From JAXHUH01 sp034211175 (lineage in GTDB: Bacteria > Actinomycetota > Acidimicrobiia > Acidimicrobiales > CAIXPF01), in the NCBI GenBank assembly GCA_034211175.1, contig JAXHUH010000317.1:1-22116 (forward strand): DNA of 22,116 nucleotides, written 5' to 3'. Position numbers and translations under genes: made by a program. The notes below the pieces were generated by a model that did not search any database, was not told the DNA's origin, and was given only the letters and a program-made list of their open reading frames with translations. Shown here in pieces: positions 7,314-15,283 of the stretch (position 1 is its first letter; every line of letters begins with the position of its first letter).

Positions 7314-7799
7314 GTGAGCATCACCGACGTCGAGTCCGCCACGTCCAACGGTTCCGCCCCGGTGGTGGACGGCGCGAACGTCGACGGTCTCGTCGCCGAC
7401 TGCGCCCGATCGCCGTTGCCCGGCCTGCCCGAGGGGCGGGACACGTTCACGATCGCCGAGGTCGCCGCCCACACCGGCGTGACGGCCCACGCGCTCCGCT
7501 ACTACGAGCGGATCGGCCTCATCGACGTGCCCCGGGACGAGGCCGGGCGACGGCGCTACACGCCCGACGAGGTCCGGCGGGCCGTGTTCATCACCCGTCT
7601 GCGCACGACGGAGATGCCGATCCGCGACATCCAGGCGTACTTCGCCCTGGTGCGTGAGGGCTCGGGCAACGAGGCCGAGCGCCTCGAGCTGCTCGAGCGT
7701 CATCGCGCCGGGGTCGTTCGGCGCATCGAGGAGCTGTCCTGGGCGCTGGCCGTCGTCGACCACAAGATCGGGACCTACGGCGGGCCCTCCCGCGCCTGA
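7314..7799 (+). CDS. MerR family transcriptional regulator
   Basis: A 161-residue MerR-family regulator. The winged helix-turn-helix is at about residues 45-85 (FTIAEVAAHTGVTAHALRYYERIGLI, then RRRYTPDEV), followed by an effector-coupling region and a coiled-coil helix (about 118-150). It lacks the C-terminal cysteines of metal- or SoxR-type sensors, so the signal is probably a small organic molecule or is unknown. About 44 residues precede the DNA-binding domain, more than usual. GTG 7314 is nevertheless favoured, because it falls where transcription should start from the MerR-type promoter. The gene almost certainly controls itself and the aldo/keto reductase 69 bp downstream. MerR-plus-oxidoreductase pairs of this kind are frequent in actinobacteria. 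Confidence 0.88.
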   Translation: MSITDVESATSNGSAPVVDGANVDGLVADCARSPLPGLPEGRDTFTIAEVAAHTGVTAHALRYYERIGLIDVPRDEAGRRRYTPDEVRRAVFITRLRTTEMPIRDIQAYFALVREGSGNEAERLELLERHRAGVVRRIEELSWALAVVDHKIGTYGGPSRA

Positions 7800-7868
7800 C
7801 CGACCCGCCGCGGCGCATCGCAACGCGTGCGCCCTTCCCCCGTTCCGTCCACCGGCAAGGAGAACGCC

Positions 7869-8867
<999 letters not shown>

Positions 8868-8884
8868 CCCGGGTGTGAACGGCA

Positions 8885-8927
8885 CCGGCGGTGCGTCCCC
8901 GTCCATGTCGTCGGGACGCACCGCCGG
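8885..8927. terminator. Strong hairpin, probable bidirectional terminator
   Basis: Perfect 15-bp arms CCGGCGGTGCGTCCC (8885-8899) and GGGACGCACCGCCGG (8913-8927) surround a 13-base loop, 18 bp after the aldo/keto reductase stop. There is no T-run, which is usual for terminators in very GC-rich actinobacteria. It lies between convergent operons and can act on both. Confidence 0.75.
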
Positions 8928-8990
8928 ATGCACGGCGCCAAGGCGGGAGGGCCTCTGCGATCAGCTGGCTCGGTTCACCGCTGCGAACCC

Positions 8991-9028
8991 GCATGCGCAG
9001 CCGACCATGGGTGGTCGCCTGTGCATGC
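8991..9028. terminator. Second hairpin between convergent operons
   Basis: A 17-base arm at 8991-9007 pairs with 9012-9028 across a TGGG tetraloop, with one G-T wobble and one C-C mismatch. It sits 27 bp past the dehydrogenase stop, so it probably terminates the leuCD-dehydrogenase transcript. Together with the 8885-8927 hairpin it isolates the two convergent units. Confidence 0.62.
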
Positions 9029-9054
9029 AAGATCGGTGGCGGTCCGGCGGGTTC

Positions 9055-9900
9055 TCATTCCCAGAAGTCGAGGGTCTGACGCACGGCCTGCTCGAAGCCG
9101 TCGAAGTCGGTCGACGCCCGCAGCGCCGAGAGCAGCTCGGCCTCGTCGCCCACGGGCCACCGCAGCTTCGGCTCGTCGGTGGTGACCGCCTCCCAGATGG
9201 CCTCGGCCACGATCTCCGCGGCCTCGGGATCGTCGGTGCGGCCCGGCATCACCGAGCGGCGGGCCTCCCGGAACCGGGTGGCGATGCCGTGGTAGGGCGA
9301 CTCCTCGCCGAACGCCTCGGCCCGCACCCGGTTGGCGTCGAACCCGGTCGGGAACCCGCCCGGTTCGATGAGCGCGACCCGCACGCCGGCGGCCTGGAGC
9401 TCGAAGTGCAGTGACTCGCACGCCGCCTCGACCGCCCACTTCGACGCCGAGTAGATGCCGTCGAACGGGGCGGCGATGATCCCGGCGACCGAGGAGAGCG
9501 CCACGAACGCTCCCGAGCCCTGCGCCCGCAGGTGGGGCACCGCGGCCCGGGCCACGTTGAGGGTGCCGAAGACGTTGACGTCGAACACCCGGCGGGCCTC
9601 GGCGTCGGACACCTCCTCGACCGGGCCCTCCAGCCCGAGCCCGGCGTTGGACACGACGACATCGAGCCCACCGAGGTCGGCGACCACCCCGTCGACGGCG
9701 GCGATCACACCCTCGGGGTCGGTCACGTCCAACGTGGGCACGTGCAGATCGAGGCCCTCGTCGTCGGCGAGGCGGCGGAGCTCGTCGCCCTTCGCCGGGT
9801 CGCGCATCGTCGCCGCGACGGTGTGGCCGCGCCGGGCGAACAGCCGGGCGGTGCGGAACCCGAAGCCGGAGCTCGAACCGGTGACGAGGGTGACGGGCAC
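9055..9900 (-). CDS. SDR family NAD(P)-dependent oxidoreductase
   Basis: A 281-residue classical short-chain dehydrogenase/reductase. The cofactor-binding TGSSSGFG is at residues 7-14, NAG at 85-87, structural Asn in FDVNVFG at about 109, catalytic Ser in ALSSVAG (about 136-137), and Tyr 150/Lys 154 in YSASK. The PGGFPTGFD segment after the active site resembles members annotated as oxidoreductases acting on hydroxysteroid-like or other hydrophobic alcohols. The substrate is not determinable. Start GTG 9900 lies 17 bp after the leuD stop, so it is the third gene of the leucine operon. Nothing in leucine biosynthesis needs this enzyme, so the link may only be transcriptional. A hairpin at 8991-9028 ends the unit. 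Confidence 0.9.
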   Translation of the reverse strand: MPVTLVTGSSSGFGFRTARLFARRGHTVAATMRDPAKGDELRRLADDEGLDLHVPTLDVTDPEGVIAAVDGVVADLGGLDVVVSNAGLGLEGPVEEVSDAEARRVFDVNVFGTLNVARAAVPHLRAQGSGAFVALSSVAGIIAAPFDGIYSASKWAVEAACESLHFELQAAGVRVALIEPGGFPTGFDANRVRAEAFGEESPYHGIATRFREARRSVMPGRTDDPEAAEIVAEAIWEAVTTDEPKLRWPVGDEAELLSALRASTDFDGFEQAVRQTLDFWE

Positions 9901-9917
9901 CGGGTCGGCGCGCCCGC

Positions 9918-10520
9918 TCAGGCGGTGGTCGCGACGCTGGGCTTGAAGCCGGGGCGGCGCTGCTCGTAGGCGTCGATGGCGTCGACCTGGCGCAGCGTGA
10001 TGCCGATGTCGTCGAGCCCCTCGAGGAAGCGTTCCTGGGTCGCGGCGTCCATCGGGAACGGCACCTCGATGCCGATCGCCGGGGCGCTCAGCGTGAGGCG
10101 CTCGACGTCGACGGTCAGCTCGAGCGACGGGTCGGCCTCGATCGCCCGCATGAGCTGCTCGACGACGGGCCCGTCGACCTTCACCGGCACGAGGCCGTTC
10201 TTGGTCGAGTTGTTGCGGAAGATGTCGCCGAAGCGGGGCGAGACGACGGCCTTGAAGCCGTAGTCCATGATCGCCCACACGGCGTGCTCCCGCGACGAGC
10301 CGGTGCCGAAGTTCGGCCCCGCGACCAGGATCGAGGCCCCGGCGTGCTCCTCCTTGTTGAGCACGAAGTCGCGGTCGTCGCGCCACTCGGAGAACAGGCC
10401 CTTGCCGAACCCGGTGCGCTCGACCCGCTTCAGCCAGTCGGACGGGATGATCTGGTCGGTGTCGACGTCGGAGCGATCCAGCGGGACCGCCGTCCCGGTG
10501 ACGACTCGTACGGCTTCCAT
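9918..10520 (-). CDS. leuD: 3-isopropylmalate dehydratase small subunit
   Basis: The 200-residue small (swivel) subunit of isopropylmalate isomerase, which with LeuC converts 2-isopropylmalate to 3-isopropylmalate in leucine biosynthesis. The signatures are DRSDVDTDQIIP near residues 15-26, GASILVAGPNFGTGSSREHAVWA, and FGDIFRNNSTKNGL. Length is typical. Start ATG 10520 has AGGAG eight bases upstream. It follows leuC after a 17-bp gap and precedes the dehydrogenase by 17 bp, so the three form a tight operon. Expression is expected to follow the divergent IclR/NdgR-like regulator at 12082. Confidence 0.96.
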   Translation of the reverse strand: MEAVRVVTGTAVPLDRSDVDTDQIIPSDWLKRVERTGFGKGLFSEWRDDRDFVLNKEEHAGASILVAGPNFGTGSSREHAVWAIMDYGFKAVVSPRFGDIFRNNSTKNGLVPVKVDGPVVEQLMRAIEADPSLELTVDVERLTLSAPAIGIEVPFPMDAATQERFLEGLDDIGITLRQVDAIDAYEQRRPGFKPSVATTA

Positions 10521-10537
10521 GGCAGGCGCTCCTGAGT

Positions 10538-11956
10538 TCAGTCGAGGTGAGCCGGGGTGGCGAAGCGCCCGGCGATGGCGGTGGCGGCGGCGACGGCGGG
10601 GGAGACGAGGTGGGTGCGCCCGCCCCGGCCCTGGCGGCCCTCGAAGTTGCGGTTCGACGTGGACGCGGCCCGCTCGCCGGGGGCGAGCTTGTCGGGGTTC
10701 ATGGCCAGGCACATCGAGCAGCCCGGCTCGCGCCAGTCGAGCCCGGCGGCCGTGAAGATCTCGTGGAGGCCCTCGGCCTCGGCCTGGTCCTTCACCGCCC
10801 GGGACCCGGGGACGACCATGGCCCGGATGTCGTCGGCCACGGTGCGGCCCTCGACGACGGAGGCGGCGAGGCGCAGGTCCTCGATGCGGCTGTTGGTGCA
10901 CGACCCGATGAACACCGTGTCGACCGTGATGTCGCGGATCGGGGTGCCGGCCTCGAGGCCCATGTAGGTGAGGGCCCGCTGGGCGGCGTCGCGCTCGGAG
11001 GGCTCGAGGTAGGCGTCGGGGTCCGGGACCTCGGCGTCGATGCGGGCGACCTGCGACGGGTTGGTGCCCCAGCTCACGTAGGGGAGGATCTCCGCCGCGT
11101 CGAGCGTGACCTCCTTGTCGAACGTCGCACCCTCGTCGGTCGGCAGCGTCTTCCAGTAGGCGACCGCGGCGTCCCACTCGGCGCCGCTCGGGGCGTTCGG
11201 CCGGCCCTGCAGGTAGGCGAACGTCGTCTCGTCGGGGGCGATCAGGCCGGCCTTGGCGCCGCCCTCGATCGACATGTTGCACAGCGTCATCCGGCCCTCC
11301 ATCGAGAGCGCCCGGATGGCCGAGCCCCGGTACTCGACGATCGAGCCGATGCCGCCACCGGTGCCGATGCGCCCGATGATCGCCAGGGCGATGTCCTTGG
11401 CCGTCGAGCCCTCGGGCAGCTCACCGTCGACGGTGATCGCCATCGTGCCCGGCCGGTACTGGGGCAGGGTCTGGGTGGCGAGGACGTGCTCGACCTCGCT
11501 GGTGCCGATGCCGAACGCCAGGGCGCCGAACGCGCCGTGGGTCGACGTGTGGCTGTCGCCGCAGACGATGGTCATGCCCGGCTGGGTCAGGCCCTGCTCG
11601 GGGCCGATGACGTGGACGATGCCCTGGCCGGCGCTGCCCATCGGGTGGAGCGTGATGCCGAACTCGGCGGCGTTGGCCCGGATGACCTCGATCTGGCGCC
11701 GCGACACCGGATCGGCGATGGGCTGGTCGATGTCGGCGGTGGGGACGTTGTGGTCCTCGGTGGCGACGGTCAGCTCGGGGCGGCGGACCGTGCGGCCCGA
11801 CAGTCGGAGCCCGTCGAACGCCTGGGGCGAGGTCACCTCGTGGACGAGGTGGAGGTCGATGTAGAGGATGTCGGGCTCACCGTCGGCCGAGTGGACGACG
11901 TGGTCCTCCCAGACCTTCTCGCTCAGCGTGCGGGGTTGTTGCGTGTCGGTCGCCAT
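10538..11956 (-). CDS. leuC: 3-isopropylmalate dehydratase large subunit
   Basis: The 472-residue catalytic subunit of isopropylmalate isomerase, an aconitase-family enzyme with a [4Fe-4S] cluster. The cluster ligands are Cys 353 (FIGSCTNSR), Cys 413 and Cys 416 (PGCSMCLAMNPD), the spacing found in bacterial LeuC. Other hallmarks are IVCGDSHTSTHGAFGALAFGIGTSEVEHVLATQ and NFEGRQGRGGRTHLVSP near the C-terminus. Start ATG 11956 has GAGG seven bases upstream. It is the first gene of the leuC-leuD-dehydrogenase operon, divergent from an IclR regulator 125 bp away. The intervening operator at 12051-12077 is the likely control point, in keeping with NdgR control of leuCD in streptomycetes. Confidence 0.97.
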   Translation of the reverse strand: MATDTQQPRTLSEKVWEDHVVHSADGEPDILYIDLHLVHEVTSPQAFDGLRLSGRTVRRPELTVATEDHNVPTADIDQPIADPVSRRQIEVIRANAAEFGITLHPMGSAGQGIVHVIGPEQGLTQPGMTIVCGDSHTSTHGAFGALAFGIGTSEVEHVLATQTLPQYRPGTMAITVDGELPEGSTAKDIALAIIGRIGTGGGIGSIVEYRGSAIRALSMEGRMTLCNMSIEGGAKAGLIAPDETTFAYLQGRPNAPSGAEWDAAVAYWKTLPTDEGATFDKEVTLDAAEILPYVSWGTNPSQVARIDAEVPDPDAYLEPSERDAAQRALTYMGLEAGTPIRDITVDTVFIGSCTNSRIEDLRLAASVVEGRTVADDIRAMVVPGSRAVKDQAEAEGLHEIFTAAGLDWREPGCSMCLAMNPDKLAPGERAASTSNRNFEGRQGRGGRTHLVSPAVAAATAIAGRFATPAHLD

Positions 11957-12050
11957 CGGTGAACCTCGATCCTCGGCCTCGTCGGGTCGCCCGGTTCGTC
12001 CCGCCTCGCAGCGGCCGGCGGTGCCATCTGCGGGGCGGGGAGCGGCTTGC

Positions 12051-12077
12051 GTCTCATCTGTTGAGACGGCAATCTCA
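12051..12077. promoter_or_regulatory. Candidate IclR/NdgR operator in the leuC-iclR divergent region
   Basis: GTCTCA-TCTGT-TGAGAC forms a perfect 6+6 inverted repeat at 12051-12067. A third half-site, TCTCA at 12073-12077, makes a second dyad with the same TGAGA. The three alternating half-sites (TCTCA, TGAGA, TCTCA) end four bases before the regulator's GTG start. IclR proteins bind such sites as paired dimers, so this is the probable operator for both autoregulation and leuCD. Confidence 0.68.
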
Positions 12078-12081
12078 TCCC

Positions 12082-12741
12082 GTGGAATCGAGTGTAGGCA
12101 CCATCGGGGTGCTGGACAAGGCGGTCGGGGTCCTCACGGCCGTCGAGGCGGCGCCGAGGACGCTGGCCGACCTGGTGACCGAGACCGGTCTGTCCCGGGC
12201 GACGGCCCACCGGGTCGCCCAGGCGCTGATCGCCCACGGCCTCGTCCGGCGCGACGCCGATGGTCGCTACGCGCTCGGCCTGCGCCTCGTGGCCCTCGGC
12301 CGGGCCGCGGCCGACGAGCTGACCCTGGCCGTCGCCGCCCGACCGGCACTGGCCGGGCTGCGTGACCGCACGGGCGAGAGCGTCCAGCTCTATGTGAGTG
12401 ATGGCGCCCACCGCATCTGCGTCGCCTCGCTCGAGTCGCCCCACGGCCTGCGCACGATCGTGCCCCTCGGCGCCGCGCTCGACCTCAGCCTCGGCTCCGC
12501 CGGCCACCTGCTGACCGAGCAGCCCGAGGCCCTCGCCCGGGGCTGGAGCGAGAGCATCGGCGAACGGGAGGCCGGGGTCGCGTCGGTCAGCGCCCCGATC
12601 CTCGACGCCGGGCGCGTCGTCGCCGCGGTCAGCGTGTCCGGCCCGATCGAGCGCCTCACCCGCAACCCGGGCGACCGCTTCGCCGACGCCGTGGTCGACG
12701 CGGCCCGCACCATCGAGACGGCTGCGGCCCTGCGCCCCTGA
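12082..12741 (+). CDS. IclR family transcriptional regulator, NdgR-like
   Basis: A 219-residue IclR-family regulator. The winged helix-turn-helix covers about residues 8-70 (GVLDKAVGVLTAVEAAPRTLADLVTETGLSRATAHR) and the ligand-binding GAF-like domain covers about 85-215 (GESVQLYVSDGAHRICVASLES, ending in AAVSVSGPIERLT). The N-terminus, the length and the place divergent from leuCD match streptomycete NdgR/AreB, which controls leucine and other amino-acid genes. GTG 12082 is chosen because it gives the same N-terminus as that family; longer frames cross the operator. It is expected to bind 12051-12077, repressing or activating leuCD according to branched-chain amino-acid supply. The NdgR-like label rests on similarity and synteny read by eye. 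Confidence 0.87.
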   Translation: MESSVGTIGVLDKAVGVLTAVEAAPRTLADLVTETGLSRATAHRVAQALIAHGLVRRDADGRYALGLRLVALGRAAADELTLAVAARPALAGLRDRTGESVQLYVSDGAHRICVASLESPHGLRTIVPLGAALDLSLGSAGHLLTEQPEALARGWSESIGEREAGVASVSAPILDAGRVVAAVSVSGPIERLTRNPGDRFADAVVDAARTIETAAALRP

Positions 12742-12755
12742 TCGGCGCCGAGGGT

Positions 12756-12975
12756 TCAGACGCTGGCCACGGCGACGACGCTCGTCGGCCGCAGCCCGAT
12801 CACGACCCGATCGTGCGACGCCCGACGGTGGGCGACCTGGTCGGCGGACGGGCCGGTGAGGTGGCGGCGGGTGATGCGGTCGGTGCGGAAAGCCGTCGGC
12901 GTCGACCGTGGCGAGCCGGGCCGGGAGGTCGCGGCCGAGCAGCTCGTCGATCTCGGTGGTCGTCAGCCGCCGCAC
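12756..12975 (-). pseudogene. Collapsed pyridoxamine 5'-phosphate oxidase-like gene
   Basis: Two reading frames together give the ends of a PPOX/FMN-binding family protein with its middle missing. From GTG 12975 one frame reads VRRLTTTEIDELLGRDLPARL then ATVDADGFPH, the standard N-terminus (about 31 residues). The frame shifted by +1, starting in the same place, reads DRITRRHLTGPSADQVAHRR then RVVIGLRPTSVVAVASV and a stop at 12756, the usual C-terminal ending (about 42 residues). Intact relatives are about 140-150 residues, so roughly half the gene, including the flavin-binding core, has been deleted with a frameshift. Its start overlaps the 3' end of the XRE gene by 13 bp, so it was probably translated behind that gene. 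An assembly error is less likely but possible. Confidence 0.68.
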
Positions 12976-13457
12976 GGGTCGGCGGTGTCGGCCTCGGGCC
13001 CGGGCTCGCCGCTCAGGTCGGGACGGAATCGGCGCACGACGCGGTCGAGGCGCCCGAGCACCTGGACGGACGGGGCCACGCGCCCCGATTCGTAGGAGGA
13101 GAGCCGCTGGGCGGACGTGCCGATCAGCGGGGCCAGCTCCCGTTGGCTCATCCCCAGCCCGGCCCGGATCGCCCGGATGCGAGCCCCGTAGGTGCGCCGC
13201 GCCTCCGCGTCCGCATCGGTGCGGGCGTGGGACACGATGTCGCTGAACAGGGCGTCCGCGCCGTAGTTCTCCTCCCACGAGGTGATCTGCTCGACCGCCT
13301 GGGCGCACGGTCCCCAGGGGTTGGCCCGGATCGTCGACGCGAGACGGCGCCAATCGGAGACGGTTCCGCGCTCGATGGCCGTGAGGACGGCCTCGAACGG
13401 CCACTCGTCGGGATCGCGCCGCGGGTCGACGTCGACGTTGCGGAACGGGACGGTCAC
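12963..13457 (-). CDS. XRE-family helix-turn-helix protein, putative antitoxin
   Basis: A 164-residue protein with a C-terminal Cro/C1-type helix-turn-helix at about residues 93-140 (IRAIRAGLGMSQRELAPLIGTSAQRLSSYESGRVAPS) and an acidic tail. The N-terminal 90 residues, rich in Trp, Glu and Asp (WPFEAVLTAIERGTVSDWRRL and WGPCAQAVEQITSWEENYGADALF), form a helical domain I cannot name. Start GTG 13457 overlaps the stop of the upstream nucleotidyltransferase gene in a 4-bp GTGA, so the two are coupled. In a toxin-antitoxin reading this would be the DNA-binding antitoxin and autorepressor; that role is inference. The unidentified domain could contact the partner. Confidence 0.8.
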   Translation of the reverse strand: MTVPFRNVDVDPRRDPDEWPFEAVLTAIERGTVSDWRRLASTIRANPWGPCAQAVEQITSWEENYGADALFSDIVSHARTDADAEARRTYGARIRAIRAGLGMSQRELAPLIGTSAQRLSSYESGRVAPSVQVLGRLDRVVRRFRPDLSGEPGPEADTADPCGG

Positions 13458-14128
13458 GTGACGATCCTCCGGGCGAGGGCGCCGAGCACACGTCGCACCT
13501 CGTCCCACTCGTGCCACCGCGGCGCCAAGCCCTTGTAGCTCTCGAGCTCCGAGGTCGTGCGAGTGTCACGCGGCGTCGGATCGGCGAGCTGGCGCACGAC
13601 CTGGGTCACGATCGCCTCTGGACGTCGGTTCAGGTCGTCGTAGTAGTCGTCCATCGACGCGAGCACCTGAGCGGCCCGATCGATCCCGAGGTGGTCGGCG
13701 AGCGCAGCGATGTCCAGGTAGTCCCGCGTCTGGTTCCTGCTCAGGGCGAGCCACGCCTTGATGCGAAGGATCTCCTCCTCGGTGGGCACCACGAGCTCCG
13801 CGTCTCCGATCGGGACGCGCTCGGCCTCGAGGGGACGGGCACGGAGGAGCTGGCGGATCCCTGTCTCTATCCCCCCGAGCGAGCCGAGGATGATCTTGCC
13901 GGGTCGGGCACGGGCCAGCGACCAGTCGCCGAGCGCTTCGAGGTTCTCCAGGATCGAGTCGAAGCGGACCTCGAGGTCGGCCACGACGTGATCGTGGTCG
14001 AACGACCGGCGGTGGCCGGCGTGGAGTGCGGCCGCAGAACCGCCCACGAGGACGGAGCCCGGGACGAGCCTCTGGAGCTCGGCCGCCTTGGCGAGGACCT
14101 CGTCGAGGCTCGGTGCAGGCTCGACCAC
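13454..14128 (-). CDS. Nucleotidyltransferase, AbiEii/MenT-like putative toxin
   Basis: A 224-residue protein whose N-terminus has a minimal nucleotidyltransferase core: VLVGGSAAALHAGHRRSFDHDH, with GGS at 29-31 and the metal-binding Asp 44 and Asp 46. This GG-S then D-x-D pattern is seen in AbiEii/AbiGii toxins and the MenT family, which add nucleotides to tRNA or other targets. PTEEEILRIKAWLALSRNQTRDYLDIAALA in the middle is also typical of the family (K-x-x-A then R-D-x-x-D). Start GTG 14128 is the only good start codon. It has no ribosome-binding site but has TAACAT seven bases upstream, so a leaderless transcript is plausible. The upstream regulator ends 32 bp away. The toxin function is inferred from the fold and the paired gene. 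Confidence 0.83.
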   Translation of the reverse strand: MVEPAPSLDEVLAKAAELQRLVPGSVLVGGSAAALHAGHRRSFDHDHVVADLEVRFDSILENLEALGDWSLARARPGKIILGSLGGIETGIRQLLRARPLEAERVPIGDAELVVPTEEEILRIKAWLALSRNQTRDYLDIAALADHLGIDRAAQVLASMDDYYDDLNRRPEAIVTQVVRQLADPTPRDTRTTSELESYKGLAPRWHEWDEVRRVLGALARRIVT

Positions 14129-14160
14129 GTCGACGATGTTATCGGATCTGGTGACGCACC

Positions 14161-15159
14161 TCAGGCGGTGGGGAGGGGCTCGTCGGGGCGGTCGGTGCGG
14201 TCGTGGGGGGCGCGGTGGGCGCGGCGGTAGTCGGCGGGGGTTATGCCCATGACCTCCTTGAACCGCGCCCGGAGCGACTGCGCGGACGCGAAGCCCACCT
14301 CGATGGCGATGCGGTCGACCGACCGCTCGGTCGCCTCGAGCAGCTGGCGGGCCCGGTCGACGCGCTGGATCATCACCCACTGGTGCGGCGTCGTGCCGAT
14401 CTCCTGGCGGAACCGCCGGGCGAACGTGCGGGGGCTCATCGCGGCGCGCTCGGCGAGCACGCAGACGGAGAGGTCCTGGTCGAGGTGGTCGGCGGCCCAG
14501 CCGAGGAGCTCGGCGAGACCCCGGCCGGGCGGGTCCGGTCGGTGGGGTCGGCCCGCGTACTGGGCCTGGCTGCCGTCGCGATGGGGTGGGACCACGAGGG
14601 CCCGGGCGACGGCGTTGGCGATGGCGGCGCCGTGGTCGAGGCGGACGAGGTGGAGGCACAGGTCGATCCCGGCCGCCGAGCCCGCGGAGCTGAGGATGTC
14701 GCCGTCGTCCACGTACAGCACGTCGCGCTGCACGGCGACGCCGGGATGGCTTCGGGCGAGCTCGTCGGTGTACCACCAGTGCGTCGTCGCCCGGCGCCCC
14801 TCCAGCAGGCCCGCGGCCGCGAGGACGAACGCCCCGGCGCAGATCGACACCATCCGCGCGCCCCTCGTGTGGGCGGCGCGCAGCGCCTCGATCACCGGGT
14901 CGGGGACGGCGGTGCGGTCGGCGTTGGGCACGACCATGACCGTGTCGGCCACGGCGAGCTCGTCGAGCGAGTACGGCGCCATCACGGAGAAGCCGCCCAT
15001 CGCCGGGACCGGCGTCGCGTCGACGCTGGCGAGGCGGAAGTCGTACCAGGGCTCGGGGTCGGGTCGGTAGCGGTACCCGAAGATCTCGGCCGCGGCCGAC
15101 AGCTCCAACGGCGACACCTCGCCGGTGAGCAACATGACGACGACGTGATCGGCCGACAT
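14161..15159 (-). CDS. GlxA/AdpA-type AraC regulator (copy 1)
   Basis: A 332-residue transcription factor with a DJ-1/PfpI-like domain (about 1-185) fused to an AraC DNA-binding domain (about 215-315). The N-terminal part has VVMLLTGEVSPLELSAAAEIFGY and VSICAGAFVLAAAGLLEGRRATTHWWYTDEL, with a Cys at the family's nucleophile position. The C-terminal part has two helix-turn-helix motifs: MSPRTFARRFRQEIGTTPHQWV and IEVGFASAQSLRARFKEVMGITPADYRR. This is the architecture of AdpA of streptomycetes. Start ATG 15159 has GGGGAGG upstream. By eye it is closer to copy 3 (16668-17672) than to copy 2, and like copy 3 it has a divergent small gene upstream. Targets are unknown; self-regulation through the divergent region is likely. 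Confidence 0.92.
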   Translation of the reverse strand: MSADHVVVMLLTGEVSPLELSAAAEIFGYRYRPDPEPWYDFRLASVDATPVPAMGGFSVMAPYSLDELAVADTVMVVPNADRTAVPDPVIEALRAAHTRGARMVSICAGAFVLAAAGLLEGRRATTHWWYTDELARSHPGVAVQRDVLYVDDGDILSSAGSAAGIDLCLHLVRLDHGAAIANAVARALVVPPHRDGSQAQYAGRPHRPDPPGRGLAELLGWAADHLDQDLSVCVLAERAAMSPRTFARRFRQEIGTTPHQWVMIQRVDRARQLLEATERSVDRIAIEVGFASAQSLRARFKEVMGITPADYRRAHRAPHDRTDRPDEPLPTA

Positions 15160-15176
15160 AAGGGCCTTGATCCTCC

Positions 15177-15215
15177 CCGTTGAGGATTCTCGGGACCAGT
15201 CGATCGGCTCAACGG
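15177..15215. promoter_or_regulatory. Candidate operator dyad between regulator copy 1 and small gene 1
   Basis: CCGTTGAG (15177-15184) and CTCAACGG (15208-15215) are perfect 8-bp inverted arms 23 bp apart, in the 124-bp divergent region. The spacing (31 bp, about three helical turns, centre to centre) suits two contacts by one protein on the same DNA face. No comparable CCGTTGAG sites were seen upstream of copy 3. Confidence 0.4.
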
Positions 15216-15283
15216 CAGCATTCTCGCGCCCGCTGGCATTCCCATCGCTGGTCGCCCACCCGGTGTTTCGTCAGGGTGTACGC

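Noticed and set aside
11923..13569. 548-residue minus-strand frame across iclR
   Set aside because: Antisense to iclR and composed of low-complexity segments; only its stretch at 12860-12975 is meaningful, as the start of the PPOX remnant.
15216..15283. AdpA-like TGGC sites upstream of regulator copy 1
   Set aside because: TGGCATTCCC matches the consensus at too few positions and is single; not distinguishable from chance.
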